Below the pieces are notes generated by a model that was given only the letters and a program-made list of their open reading frames with translations, was not told where the DNA came from and did no database searches. A stretch of DNA of 64,000 nucleotides, taken from assembly GCA_035578905.1 (NCBI GenBank), contig JAQJVL010000002.1, forward strand, positions 3,633,229 through 3,697,228, given 5' to 3'. Of the stretch, positions 47,077-57,598 are shown one piece after another (within the stretch, counting starts at the first letter, position 1; each line of letters opens with the position of its first letter). The translations under genes and the position numbers were made by a program. Source of the stretch: Stictocephala bisonia. Lineage: Eukaryota; Arthropoda; Insecta; Hemiptera; Membracidae.

Positions 47077-47190
47077 CCAATAATATCACAGCAGCCGCCA
47101 TTTTGACGATTCCAGCCAATGGGGTCACGTGATCATAGGCCTATAAATTGAGTTGTTGAACACCGTTTTCCATTCTTTTGTGAATCCCTC

Positions 47191-47233
47191 TGGTCTGAGG
47201 AAGGTGAGCGTGGTTCACCGAAATCGATCACCA
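47191..47233 (+). ncRNA. hammerhead ribozyme motif, right arm
   Basis: TGGT (47191-47194), CTGAGGA (47195-47201), one extra A, GGTGA (47203-47207) pairing with TCACC (47215-47219), GAAA (47220-47223), TCGAT and C at 47229, then ACCA (47230-47233) pairing with TGGT. Stem III is just the self-complementary ATCGAT, so two copies in one or two transcripts could pair and cleave as a dimer. The motif class is established for Penelope-like elements; the single-base insert next to stem II recurs in all copies of this window. Activity is inferred. Confidence 0.8.
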
Positions 47234-47336
47234 TAATATTTGTGCATTTTGTGCTTATATTTTAATAAATTTGTGTTGTGTGACGTTTACTTGTACTGTA
47301 TATGTACCAACACGTATTATGCTAATTAAAAAACTA

Positions 47337-47814
47337 TTTATATTTTATTATAACCATCAATTACCTTCATTTAAAATAATCTATTTCCTGATTTCATCTA
47401 TCCATGTTGTACTTTCAGTCATAATTCTATTGTACCTTCAGAGTATTGTTACAATAACTATTGTTTAATTTTTCCATATGGTTATTTGATCTGTAAAAAC
47501 TGTATAACATTATTTTTGAATTCCAACTCATTGTGACACTATCAGGTGGGATCGGAGAAATTCTCGTCTGTGACCTTTCTGCTACATGACTTATAAAACA
47601 GCTGATACCTTGGGGATAGTCCTGTAAAGATAACGCACCCCTACGTGGGTTGTCAAAGGACTCACCGGAGAGAGTTGTACGTGTCTGACATGGTGATGTG
47701 TTTCCACAGTAAGGACTGCTGTAAATGTTTTAACAAGTGAACATGTACTAACAAAGATATTTCAAAATACTTTAATACAACTAGAATACGCGTAATTTGT
47801 TTTAACAAATAGAG
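47337..47814. other. non-coding stretch with a dispersed-repeat fragment
   Basis: The part 47551-47620 (ATCGGAGAAATTCTCG and TTATAAAACAGCTGATACCT) resembles 58402-58470. Nothing else is recognised. Confidence 0.4.
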
Positions 47815-48162
47815 CTGCAACACTGGTGACAAAGGGTTGAGGATATTTTAGGCGATAGGTTCTTTCACAATACTTTTAATATGAACAAAGTGTCCTCTCA
47901 ATGGTTGCCATCGACGTGGACACTAATAGAGAAGTTTGGTGCGCCACTTTTGGGTGGTAGTCAAGGTTCAGGGTGTTGTGTAGAGGAGATAACTAATTGT
48001 CAGGCTTGTCAATTAGGTGAAAATCAGACCACAGTTACCTTTTTCAGATGTCACGTAAAGTTGTAGGCCCCTTAGTTGCCCTGGCTATCGGGCTATTAAT
48101 AAACAGCTTTCTCTGATAAACAGTTGACCTTAGTTGCTAACATTGAATACACTCCACACTTA
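47815..48162 (+). mobile_element. S1 SINE-like element, plus orientation, 3'-truncated
   Basis: From ACACTGGTGACAAAGGG through GGCGATAGGTTC and the TCGGGCTATTAATAAACAG block to about ACACTCCACACTTATTC. The box-B region is damaged and the usual tail is lacking, because different sequence follows. Confidence 0.7.
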
Positions 48163-48605
48163 TTCCCGCACAGAGCCAATCCAGGTCTTCCAGGAAGAAG
48201 GAGAATGGCCGATAATTCGACTATAGATTAATCGAAGCCCTTCCTGAATTGAAGTTGAAAAGTTTTTAAATGCTGCTTCCAAGATCACCATCGCCAGCTC
48301 CAAAATCTTTATCTTTATCTCCAAAATCAAAATCTTTATAACCTCTGGGCCATATAAAAACACCCTTTGGCCACCTGACAATCAAGTGACAGTCTAGTGA
48401 CAGTGCAATGACAGTATACCGAGCAGTGTTGGACATTAGGTGAACATTGTGACAAGTAATATTGAAGTGTCGAAATTGTATCTAAGTAATGGTTTTAAGT
48501 TTGTAAATATTTCATAGTGTGATTTAGAACTTATAAATAAAAGATAAATTAGTAGCCAGAGGTGGAATCGCCTTATTTATTTAGGACCCCGTTGGACTGT
48601 AACAA
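48163..48605 (+). other. possible solo-LTR-like insertion
   Basis: The sequence that replaces the S1 tail has a TATA-like CCATATAAAAAC (48349-48360), AATAAA (48536-48541) and ends CCGTTGGACTGTAACA, a CA-type end common in insect LTRs. A matching TG start and target duplication were not found, and no internal domain follows. The call is tentative. Confidence 0.25.
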
Positions 48606-49595
48606 TAATAATGAATGCTTAGATAAATTAAAAAAAATTATTGATTGGAAAGACCAATTGAACAATTTTTTAAACATTTTAGCAGTTTTTTAAAAATGTT
48701 ACCTTCCTTTACTAAATAACAATACATATGAAACATTTTAAGTACTCATTAAACATTGATGGAATAAATAATACATTTAAAATGTTTTTCTAATAAAAAT
48801 ATTTTTGTTATAACTTGCTTATAGATTAAAATTGTTATTATTTAAACATATAAAAGTATCACATAATAATAGTAATGAAATCTGTTTACAAAATTAATCA
48901 AACACTGCAGGTCTAAAAAAGCCTCATAATAATCAGTAATGTGGGTGAATCGTTTGTAAAACATGTACAGATCGACCACTGATTTCTAGCTTGGTAACAA
49001 AACCACCCCCACAAGTAGCTCCAAAACACTCCCACAAGTAGACTTTATGAAGAATAAAATAACATTTAATAAACTTTGATTTATAAATGCGTAATAGTGT
49101 TGATATATTTTCTAATTCCATTGCAAATTAAAAACAAACAAAAAATACTTGTATAGTTAATCTTATGTTAATAATTTTAGATTTTACCTCAAGTCCTTAG
49201 TGAAACGTGATAATACTCTACAACTACATAAATAATTTATTTAATTTTGTTTATACTGTCAACAAATGTTGTCAAATGTCGATGGATTATACATATATTT
49301 TTAAAAATAATACGTATGACAGGGTTTCGCTTAAATTAACAAAATGGCCATAAATAACCGCGGCAAGAGCAAATTAATGTACAACATTTCCAATAAATTA
49401 ATGACAACCATCATACTACCAAAGGAACCACGCAGGCCCACTAACTAACTAAAGAATAAACTAATTTCTTTTAAAAGGATTAAAAGTATATTTGAGGACA
49501 TATTAAATAAGGACACAATCATAGCACTCAAAACCAACCGTTTACTTCATACACCTGATATTAGGTTTAATACTGTTCGATTGCTAATTTAGTAC
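48606..49595. other. AT-rich non-coding stretch
   Basis: Nothing recognisable except the patch at 49320-49440. Confidence 0.4.
49320..49440. promoter_or_regulatory. candidate conserved non-coding patch
   Basis: Contains AAATGGCCATAAATAACCGC (GCCATAAA is a posterior-Hox/Caudal-type site), two ATTAATG homeodomain cores and AACCACGCAG (Runx-like). No ORF or repeat matches. Inference only. Confidence 0.2.
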
Positions 49596-50207
49596 TTTAT
49601 GGGTGGGTGGGTCAATACAACTGTACGTGTATGGGTGGGTGGGTCAATACCAATGTACGTATATGGGTGGGTGGGTATGTCAATACCAATGTATGTGTAT
49701 GGGTGGGTTGATCAATACCACTGTACGAGTGTACGTGTATGGGTGGGTGGGTCAATACCACTGTACGTATATGGGTGGGTGGGTATGTCAATACCAATGT
49801 ATGTGTATGGGTGGGTGGGTCAATACCACTGTACGTGTATAGGTGGGTGGGTCAATACCAATGTATGTGTATGGGTGGGTATGTCAATACCAATGTATGT
49901 GTATGTGTGGGTGGGTCAATACCACTGTACGTGTATAGGTGGGTGGGTCAATACCAATGTACGTATATGGGTGGGTGGGTATGTCAATACCAATGTATGT
50001 GTATGGGTGGGTTGGTCAATACCACTGCATGTGTATGGGTGCGTCAATACCACTGTATGTGTATGGGTGGGTTGGTCAATATCAATGTACGTGTATGGGT
50101 AGGTGGGAGGGTCAATACCACTGTATGTGTATGGATGGTTCAATACCACCGTACGTGAATGGGTGGGTGGGTGTGTCAATACCACCGGTGGGTGGAGATA
50201 TATATAT
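49596..50207 (+). repeat. G36 minisatellite array (about 17 units)
   Basis: Units are more variable here (about 28-44 bp) and use linkers such as CAATACCAATGTATGTGTAT and TCAATACCACTGTACGTGTA. A block carrying GGGTGGGTGGGTATGTCAAT recurs at 49664, 49765 and 49972, so this locus too has a higher-order pattern. The last 140 bp form the left arm of a palindrome. Confidence 0.95.
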
Positions 50208-50382
50208 TTATATATATATATACATACATATATCTCCATATATACATATATATATCTCCACCCACCGGTGGTATTGACACACCCACCCACCCATTCACGT
50301 ACGGTGGTATTGAACCATCCATACACATACAGTGGTATTGACCCTCCCACCTACCCATACACGTACATTGATATTGACCAAC

Positions 50383-50385
<3 letters not shown>
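50068..50385. repeat. perfect palindrome, 140-bp arms, in G36
   Basis: The arm 50068-50207 and the arm 50246-50385 are exact reverse complements by base-by-base comparison; the 38-bp spacer is AT-rich. The left arm is ordinary G36, so the right arm is the only place in the window where G36 has its C-rich strand on plus. An (AT)n tract starts right after the right arm. Either a recent fold-back event or an assembly/read artefact would give complete identity. Confidence 0.95.

Positions 50386-50438
<53 letters not shown>
50386..50438. repeat. (AT)n microsatellite
   Basis: Pure AT dinucleotides between the palindrome and the next G36 remnant. Confidence 0.95.
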
Positions 50439-50440
<2 letters not shown>

Positions 50441-50493
50441 GGTTGTACGTGTATTACAACTGTATGTGTATGATCGGGTGGGTTTCTTACATT
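50439..50493 (+). repeat. G36 minisatellite remnant
   Basis: ACAACTGTATGTGTATGATC followed by GGGTGGGT; back in the usual plus orientation. Confidence 0.7.
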
Positions 50494-50820
50494 ATGACTG
50501 AAAATTACAAAGAAAGGGAGTCAGCCGAAGCTGAAGTACAATAATTTAATAACTCTCAAAATTTGCTTGCAATTGTATTACTCCATTTTATGAGGTTCGT
50601 TGAAACGAAACGTGTTAGTAAAGTGTGTACTTGGACAGTATTTTAAAAGCATTTATTAAAATACTAAATTAATATAAAAGAGTAATTTTATCAATCGATG
50701 TAAATAAGTTCTAGGCAGATAATTTAACATATAGAAAAACAAGACACGGTTAAATTAAAATATGGGACTTAGGTCATGTTAGAGTTTCACACGAGTTGCA
50801 ATTTGTAATGTTTCCCTTTA
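50494..50820. other. non-coding stretch with a hammerhead-like scrap
   Basis: The part 50591-50616 reads TGAGGTTCGTTG, AAACGAAACGTG, which resembles a decayed CTGANGA-stem II-GAAAC hammerhead core, but the box is incomplete. No coding content is seen. Confidence 0.3.
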
Positions 50821-52200
50821 TCAAAACCTGATATACAAACACCTGTGACACAGATCAGCAGTTTATCTACATAAATGTTTAGAGAGTGTTGTCTTCTATC
50901 ATCCTACAACCTAGCCCATCTAACAGTTTATTTCCTGTACTTACAGTTGTATAGAAAGAGATAGTTTACAATGAATAGACCAAACACCTGTGACACAGCT
51001 CGGCAGTTTATCTACAGAAATGTTTAGCGATAGTTGTCTTCATCATTTACAACCTAGCCCATCTAACAGTTTATTTCCTGTACTTACAGTTGTATAGAAA
51101 TAGATAGTTTTCAATGAATAGACCAAACACCTGTGACACAGCTCAGCAGTTTATCTACAGAAATGTTTATAGATTGTTGTCTTCTATCATCTACAATCTA
51201 GCCCATCTAACAGTGTATTTCCTATACTGACAATTGTATAGAAAGAGATAGTTTACAATGAATAGACCATAGAACTGTGACATAGCTCAGCAGTTTATCT
51301 ACATAAATGTTTAGAGATTGTGGTCTTCTATCATCTGCAATCTATCCCATCTAACAGCTTATTTCCTATACTTACAATTGTATAGAAAGAGATAGTTTAC
51401 AATTAATAGACCAAACAACTGTGACACAGCTCAGCAGTTTATCTACAGAAATGTTTAGAGATTGTTGTCTTCTATCATCTACAATCCAGCCCATCTAACA
51501 GTTTATTTCCTATACTTACAATTGTATGGACAGAGATTGTTTACGATATACAGACTAAAATCCTTTGACACAATTCGGCAGTTTACCTACAGAAACGTTT
51601 AGAGATTGTTGTGTTCTATAATCTACAACCTAGCCATATAAGTTATTTTTCTGTGCTTATAGTTGTATGGACAGAGCTTGTTTACAATGAATAGACCAAA
51701 GACCTCTGACACAGCTTGGTAGTTTATCTATAGGAAAATTTAGATACTGTCATCTATCAGCTACAACCTAGCCGTCTAACAGTTATTTTCCTGTGCTTAT
51801 AGTTGTATAGACAGAGATTGTTTACGATATGTAGTCCAAAGTCCTGAGACAGCTTGGCAGTTTATCTATAGGAAATCTTAGAGATGATTGTGCTCTATCA
51901 GCTACAACGTAGCCATATAACAGTTATTTTCATGTACTTAAAATGTACTCGATACAGAGTTGTATCGAGAGAGATAATTTACGATATACTCGTACAGACT
52001 AAATGCTTATGATAAAGTTTTGCAGATTGTCTGAACGAGAGTTTGTAGATAAGTGTCATCTGCCACCTACTCACCTGCCTTCTAACGTATATATCCCTGT
52101 ACTAGCATTCTCAATGAGAGATAGGCTAGGAAATATAGAATAAAAATCCGTGCCACACTCATTTATATTTCAGAACCTTGGTCCTCATTTACCTGTAGAT
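50821..52200 (+). repeat. sat143 satellite array (about 9-10 units)
   Basis: A 143-bp unit marked by CACCTGTGACACAGCTC, CAGTTTATCTACAGAAATGT and TAGCCCATCTAACAGTTTAT. Starts at about 50842, 50985 and 51128 are exactly 143 apart. Identity is high among the left units and falls steadily to the right until the last units (about 51995 and 52145) are barely recognisable. No ORF spans units. Confidence 0.9.
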
Positions 52201-53382
52201 TGAATGTCCGACTTGCTACTTTGCACACTAAATTAGGTATGAAAATTAGCTATGGTTAATTACAATCAAGCTTAATATTATATTACTCAAATACTAATTT
52301 ATTCAATAACTGATGTAATATTTATTATTCCTGAAATAGAAAAATCTCAACTAAAAATAATTTATAATGAAGTAAGATTGAATGTATTTTTTTCAATAAT
52401 TATAGTTTTTGCAAATATCTGTGCAAATTACTACATTATTTTCAATTAGGCATGTAACCACGTTAATCATCAGCACATAAAACAGCACTAATTAACTTTC
52501 CAGAGTGTTAAAAGGCAACAACAAACAAACCCTTTTGTCTGGAGAGAATCACGCAGCAGGAACGGGAACGGAAAGGTATTATGCTATATGATTTTCTGGA
52601 ATATAAAATCTTTCCAGCCTCTGCAAAGTCAGCCTCGGAAAATTCAATTTCCCCAACAGGAAAACGTTTTACCACTTATATAACATAACTCCATTTTTCT
52701 AAACTCAATACGTATGAAATGTTCACATCACAAAGTTTAATTACAGTCTTTGAGAGTATATGTTCAGAACCAAACAACGCCTTATACGTGGATAATAAAT
52801 ACAATAATGTTTCGTAGTGATTCGATGAAATATGTAAGATTATTTTAAATTAAAAATTTCAAAAAAGATTTGAACATAATGTGCTTGTTGTTAATAAATT
52901 TATATTGTTAATATTGGTTCTGTAGTTTTAAATTAAATCTTTAATTATCTAGTTTGTGTTATTGTGTTTTCAAAGTGATTTTTTTAAATATTCAAACCAG
53001 CGCATTTTTACTATAAAGTTTTTTTACTATCTATTAAGTAAATACTTTTTCATACTAAAAGCATTTTCTCTAAATCTATTTACTAGTTATGTTAGGAAAA
53101 TGGAGAAATTAATTTTAAAACATGTGATAAATTATTAAAAGGAACTTTAATAACATTTTAAGAGAATGGTTGTACACCTAACATGGAGTTTTATAATTTA
53201 TCTGTCAATGTTATAAATTTTGTTGAAAATATACAACAAAAATAACATAAACGATCAATATCCATAAATTTCAACTTTATGGATATTAACAATTTCGTGG
53301 TGTTTAGACGATATACTAGTTGGTTCAGTTTCCATAGTCGTAAAAACCACAATTTACAAGCGTCAAGCATTTTGTTTATTAT
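52201..53382. other. AT-rich stretch with a candidate conserved patch
   Basis: Only 52440-52700 is notable. A 60-codon open frame at 52956-53138 is low-complexity. Confidence 0.4.
52440..52700. promoter_or_regulatory. candidate conserved non-coding element
   Basis: GC-richer than its flanks, with ACAACAAACAAACC (forkhead-like), CCTTTTGTCTGG (Sox-like), ACTAATTAAC (homeodomain-like) and GCAGGAACGGGAACGG. All frames have stops and no repeat of the window matches. This is my strongest candidate for a conserved regulatory element here, but it rests on inspection only. Confidence 0.28.
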
Positions 53383-53837
53383 TGGCACTGGTGTTGCAGT
53401 GCTGTAACTCATCTACTTGGGGACAAAGTGTAGACGATAGGTTCCATGCTCCTCGATTCTCTTAATACCAACACAGCATCCGCTCAATGGTTGTCATCAA
53501 CATAGACACCCATTACTAGAGAAGTCTGGAGTGTCCCTGTTGAATGGTAGTCAAGGTTCGATGTTGTGTTGGGGAGAGAGCTGAGTGTCAGACTTTTCAA
53601 TTAGCAGAAAATCAGACCAACACTACGTGGTTCGGATTCCACGTAAAGCTGTAGGTCCCATAGTTGCCCTGGCTATTGGGCTATTAATAAATAGTCCTTT
53701 CTGAGCTAAGCTGAACTCAGATAGTAACAATGACTACACTCGTCCATCTACACTCATCACACTTATTCACTCCTCATATTCGCCCATATCTCTACGATCG
53801 GCGTCTTAGAGATGAATAATGAATAATAATAATAATG
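53383..53837 (+). mobile_element. S1 SINE-like element, plus orientation, full length
   Basis: The best plus-strand copy (about 455 bp): GGCACTGGTGTTGCAGTG head, GGCGATAGGTTCCATGC, box-B-like GGTTCGGATTCC at 53629-53640 inside the palindrome CACGTGG-type context, ATTGGGCTATTAATAAATAG, ACGATCGGCGTCTTAGAGAT and a GAATAATGAATAATAATAAT tail. No ORF. It was used as the reference for the other copies. Confidence 0.8.
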
Positions 53838-54399
53838 ACTCATTATTTGTAATGAAAGTATGTTTATTGATTTCTACATTTGAATTTTAAATAGTACAAA
53901 CTTACAATTAATTCGTAGACAATTATCTGTTTTTTTAATAGCATAATACCACATACTTGATTTGTAATGGCATGTGGTGCTCTTATAAGTCTATGAGTTT
54001 TCATATAATCATTATTTTCTAAACTGTCTACTTCCATCACTCTTAGGTAGGGAAACAAGAACATAAGATATTATAAGAATATTTATATGCCAGGTGAATA
54101 GAGATGAGTTGACGAACACATACACTATTGCTCCAACTTGTCCAAGACAAGGTCGTGTTACAACACGTACGAGTTCGCAGTTATTGTATATCCATAAAAT
54201 AAGAAATAATATTTTAATTTTCGGAAACTATTACAGTTATCAACAATGTAATATTTTATTATTAGTATAATGTATCAATTACTATTAATAGAACTAATTA
54301 AGTAAATAATTACCAGTTCTAGTTTTATTTTTATAAAATTACACTGACAAATACGTATTTATATGGAAGATTTATTAAGGTAAATCTCATTGATTTGCA
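53838..54399. other. AT-rich non-coding stretch
   Basis: A 66-codon minus-strand open frame (53864-54064) has no recognised domain. Nothing else. Confidence 0.4.
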
Positions 54400-54692
54400 A
54401 TATACAGGGTGGAAAAAATATGAAAACGCTTTCACAACGACGTTATCTTTTCCATTGATAATAATTTATTTTTATTAAAACCTTTAAATAGGGGCAATTA
54501 ATTTCTCATTTGATACCAAGCTCAACCTTGGCTTACTTTGAAGACTTTCGTTTAACTCCTCGTGGTCTGTCCCCCTGAAAAGATGAAATGTCATATTGGT
54601 GTTAAAAATTATGTTTTTTGTAACGACTATCACGTAGAAGATTTCACTTTAACAAGTGAAGTCATACAAGAGTTGTGAAAGCGTCATACAAA
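54400..54692. mobile_element. short TIR element (MITE-like)
   Basis: ACGCTTTCACAAC at 54426-54438 is repeated inverted as GTTGTGAAAGCGT at 54673-54685, with TATGA on the outer side of both. The left end follows ATACAGGGTGG, a start common to several insect dispersed repeats. The interior has no ORF. The boundaries are approximate. Confidence 0.5.
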
Positions 54693-54917
54693 AAAAATAA
54701 ATAAACATTTATGTTGTATTTTAGAACCTTTTACGTTGTTAAAATGTCTTTCAGTTAATTAAACCAATCCAAGTGACATAATTTTGTTGTACATATTTCA
54801 TTAAATTTTCTTCTTGCCAATAGAATTTTGCATGAGAGTTTCTAATCTACTTGTATTTAAAAAAAATAATTGCTACTTTTATAATATTCAATTTTCAACT
54901 AAATATTTTAGCCACTC

Positions 54918-54921
<4 letters not shown>

Positions 54922-54973
<52 letters not shown>
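54922..54973. repeat. (AT)n microsatellite
   Basis: Pure AT dinucleotide run. Confidence 0.95.
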
Positions 54974-54975
<2 letters not shown>

Positions 54976-55253
54976 TATTTGAAATAATTTGAGAAAAATA
55001 AAGGATAAAAATGTGTGAAATAACAAGTTTATAATATGTATAAACAACTGTAGTACCGTGATAGTTTTTCCGTGAAACCAACTCAGGGCAATACACTGAG
55101 GAACTAGATATTGAAGTAATAAATGTGACTTACAAGAAAGCCATAAATTTGCTCAGTGGCTAGTTGAAATGCATTCAGTAGTTTGGCATGGGGCCAACAC
55201 ACTGAGCTCCTGGCCTTATTTCCCAGGTAAACCCCCACCCTTCCAACATTCAC

Positions 55254-55255
<2 letters not shown>

Positions 55256-55314
<59 letters not shown>
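55256..55314. repeat. (AT)n microsatellite
   Basis: Pure AT dinucleotide run following TCACTCGAT. Confidence 0.95.
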
Positions 55315-55317
<3 letters not shown>

Positions 55318-56479
55318 CTAATATCAATACATCTTCATAAGATTTAATATTACATTTTCAAATATGGAATATTACACTGAAAGATACACAGATGCACACA
55401 TATATGACAATTTCTACACTTTTTAAAATCATTAAAAACTTAATTTGTTTTATCTATAAGGCATAAGTAGAATATCTGTAGATGTTAACTGTAATTTATT
55501 CAAAATAAATATATGTTTAGAACAATTAGATATACCTGTCATTCATATATAAAGCAGTTTTTGTTTTACAAATATAATCATAGCTACATGTTTCCTATTG
55601 ATCGTCATAAAGATGTCAATAAAATTAATTATGCCGGTAAGATGAAAAGAATGTTCTCAAATTATATTTTAATTTGATAAAGATTTTCTTGTATAACTTA
55701 TTTTAAACAAAAGAATATATGAATCTGCAGAAAGATTCAAAAATATTTGTCTCCAAATTCTTAATTGAAACAATTGTGGGGCCTATTTTTGGGAGACCAC
55801 AAGGGTATGATTAATGATGTATTCGTTAAGCCCACTGTGGTATAAATCGTAGACTGCAAGTGGAGGGAGACAGGCCGGAAATTGAAACGAAACTAACTGG
55901 AAAATGGTGGGCTATTTAGATTCAATTTGAATCAACATCTCACTACACGGATGACAACTCTACTTATAGAGACCAGGATTACATTTATATTATTCATAAG
56001 TGTTCATTACACTTTGAAAAATTATATTTACATGTAAAAAAACCCATTACATGTAAACAATATTATTTAAAATTGTATGAAATTCAGTTGCTTAGAAAAA
56101 TAGGTTTTTTGACTGTATCAGTGTTTCACAAGAATGTTTGGACAACCTTAATATAAAAAATGAATACACCCTATTTTTGGCTGGATGTTAGAATTTATTT
56201 ATACACACAAATATTTCCCATCCAATGTTAAATTTTAAGTCTCAAAATAGCAACTGTTTTTGTGGTCCATTGGGGAGCGCTAGTGTAGTCCCATGTAAAT
56301 TTAATGCAGTTTAAACAAGCTGTGGTTGTGGGCCACACAAACTAACAAAATTATATTCATAATTATTCCTATTAAATGGGATATCTATTTTAGGGTGTAT
56401 ATAATCAATGAAATTGGGTAAATTAAAAAGTATACATGCTAAATTGAAGCTAGTTTGACTCTGTTATAGGTTTTTATGA

Positions 56480-56860
56480 TATAACGAGTTTAGAGTTTCA
56501 GTTAAATCGAATACTAGGTCAACCAATTCTGCTTATTTAGAATTACTTATTTATATTTATTTTCCACTGTTCTGTGTATTGAAAATATTACCACTAATAT
56601 ACATGTACTCCTATAAAGTTTTGACAATATTTTACATTCGAAGTCGGAACAGCACACAATTGAGCATCCACAAATATAAATTACGCAATTCAAAAGATCT
56701 GTACGTCCCTAAGCCAACCAACACATATTTTACAAAAACATTTGACTACCAAGCTCCTAAAATGTACAATAAACTACCCAATGAGATTCGGAATTGTAAA
56801 ACAATTGACAGTTTTGCAAAATCTTTAAGAAAGTGGTTATTTTGTACTGATGAAAAATAG
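56480..56860 (+). pseudogene. LINE ORF2 C-terminal fragment
   Basis: Open in one frame from 56480 to the TAG at 56858. It reads LKILPLIYMYSYKVLTIFY, then the KLRNSKDLYVPKP and YQAPKMYNKLPNEIRN blocks, and ends SFAKSLRKWLF. This order (G/K-ILPL..LY.YK, LRN..L..P, AP..YN.LP..IR, F...L..WL) is the usual tail of CR1/L2/Jockey-like RT proteins. The RT catalytic part is absent. Recognition is by motif order from memory. Confidence 0.7.
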
Positions 56861-57235
56861 AGCAGATCCTATTTATGTAACTTTCAACCAATACATGATA
56901 TCGACCTTTAAAATGTAATATTTATAGGCTCAAGCTACTCTCTTTTGGTAATTGTCTTAACAATAGATTAAATTTAAATTTATATAAAAACTATGTCAGC
57001 TAGGAGTAAAGTTTGGAAATATGTTTTGTTTATTATTTTGCAATTTTATTCATTGTTCATAGGATGAATAATGTCATCACCACAAATGTGTATTAATAGG
57101 AATGTTTCTGTACCTCCAAACAGGCTTAGCCTTGGAGGTCTATATTTTCGAAACACATTTATGGGATATTATGCATGTATATATGTAATGTTTGTAGATT
57201 TTTTTGGAAATAAACATTTATTATTATTATATTGT
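56480..57235 (+). mobile_element. 5'-truncated LINE (C-terminus plus 3' UTR)
   Basis: The coding remnant described next is followed by about 370 bp of 3' UTR with ACCTCCAAACAGGCTTAGCC and ends GGAAATAAACATTTATTATT in a short TTA tail. It is a different family from the LINE at 38301, although the 3' end has the same style. Confidence 0.7.
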
Positions 57236-57598
57236 TTTAAGGATTATTGGTACTGTGTTTATTTTATATTTAATATTTTATTTCATAAGAACATAAATTT
57301 CTTATTTGTGTTTTAGACTAGGCTATGTTGCCATGGACACAATTCAATAAGTTATTTGAGTCTTAGTGTGAAGGTTCTGAATAAATGAAGTTTTGTCTAT
57401 TATAAAATCTTAATTATTAACATGGTTTCAGAAATAATGAAATGAAAATGAATGAAATCGTATACCGGACCCACTAAATATTTCGGACAAAAGAAATGCT
57501 TCTGAACAGTTAAATTTATTCAAGATTCAATGGAATGATTATATGTAACATTTGCTGGGGCATGCAGTGGACCAAAAGGAGCAAAGCTGAGCAATAAA
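57236..57598. other. AT-rich spacer
   Basis: Between the LINE tail and the gag-like remnant. The part after 57480 may already be decayed gag (it reads LNLFKIQWNDY-like in one frame). Confidence 0.35.

Larger units (their letters stand above)
46037..47336. mobile_element. Penelope-like element, large palindrome
   Basis: Two arms of about 490-520 bp (46037-46557 and 46813-47298) are inverted copies separated by about 255 bp. Both end in CAGTACAAGTAAACGTCAC or its complement. From the outside each arm has the terminal AAGCACAAAATGCACAAATA region, a hammerhead motif, a conserved AATTGAGTTGTTGAACACCG leader-like block and then the end of a GIY-YIG ORF. The arms differ at a few bases and in the number of an internal repeat. 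The right side continues into CCAACACGTATTATGC, also seen at 9153-9181. Such partly inverted copies are a known habit of Penelope-like elements. No RT domain is included. Confidence 0.85.
54693..56479. other. non-coding stretch with two (AT)n tracts
   Basis: AT microsatellites lie at 54922-54973 and 55256-55314. Patches at 55160-55250 and 55770-55970 are GC-richer but match nothing I know. Confidence 0.4.

Noticed and set aside
50591..50620. Hammerhead core with GAAACGAAACGTG
   Set aside because: Only a partial box (TGAGG) is present and the stems are very short; kept only as a note on the stretch.
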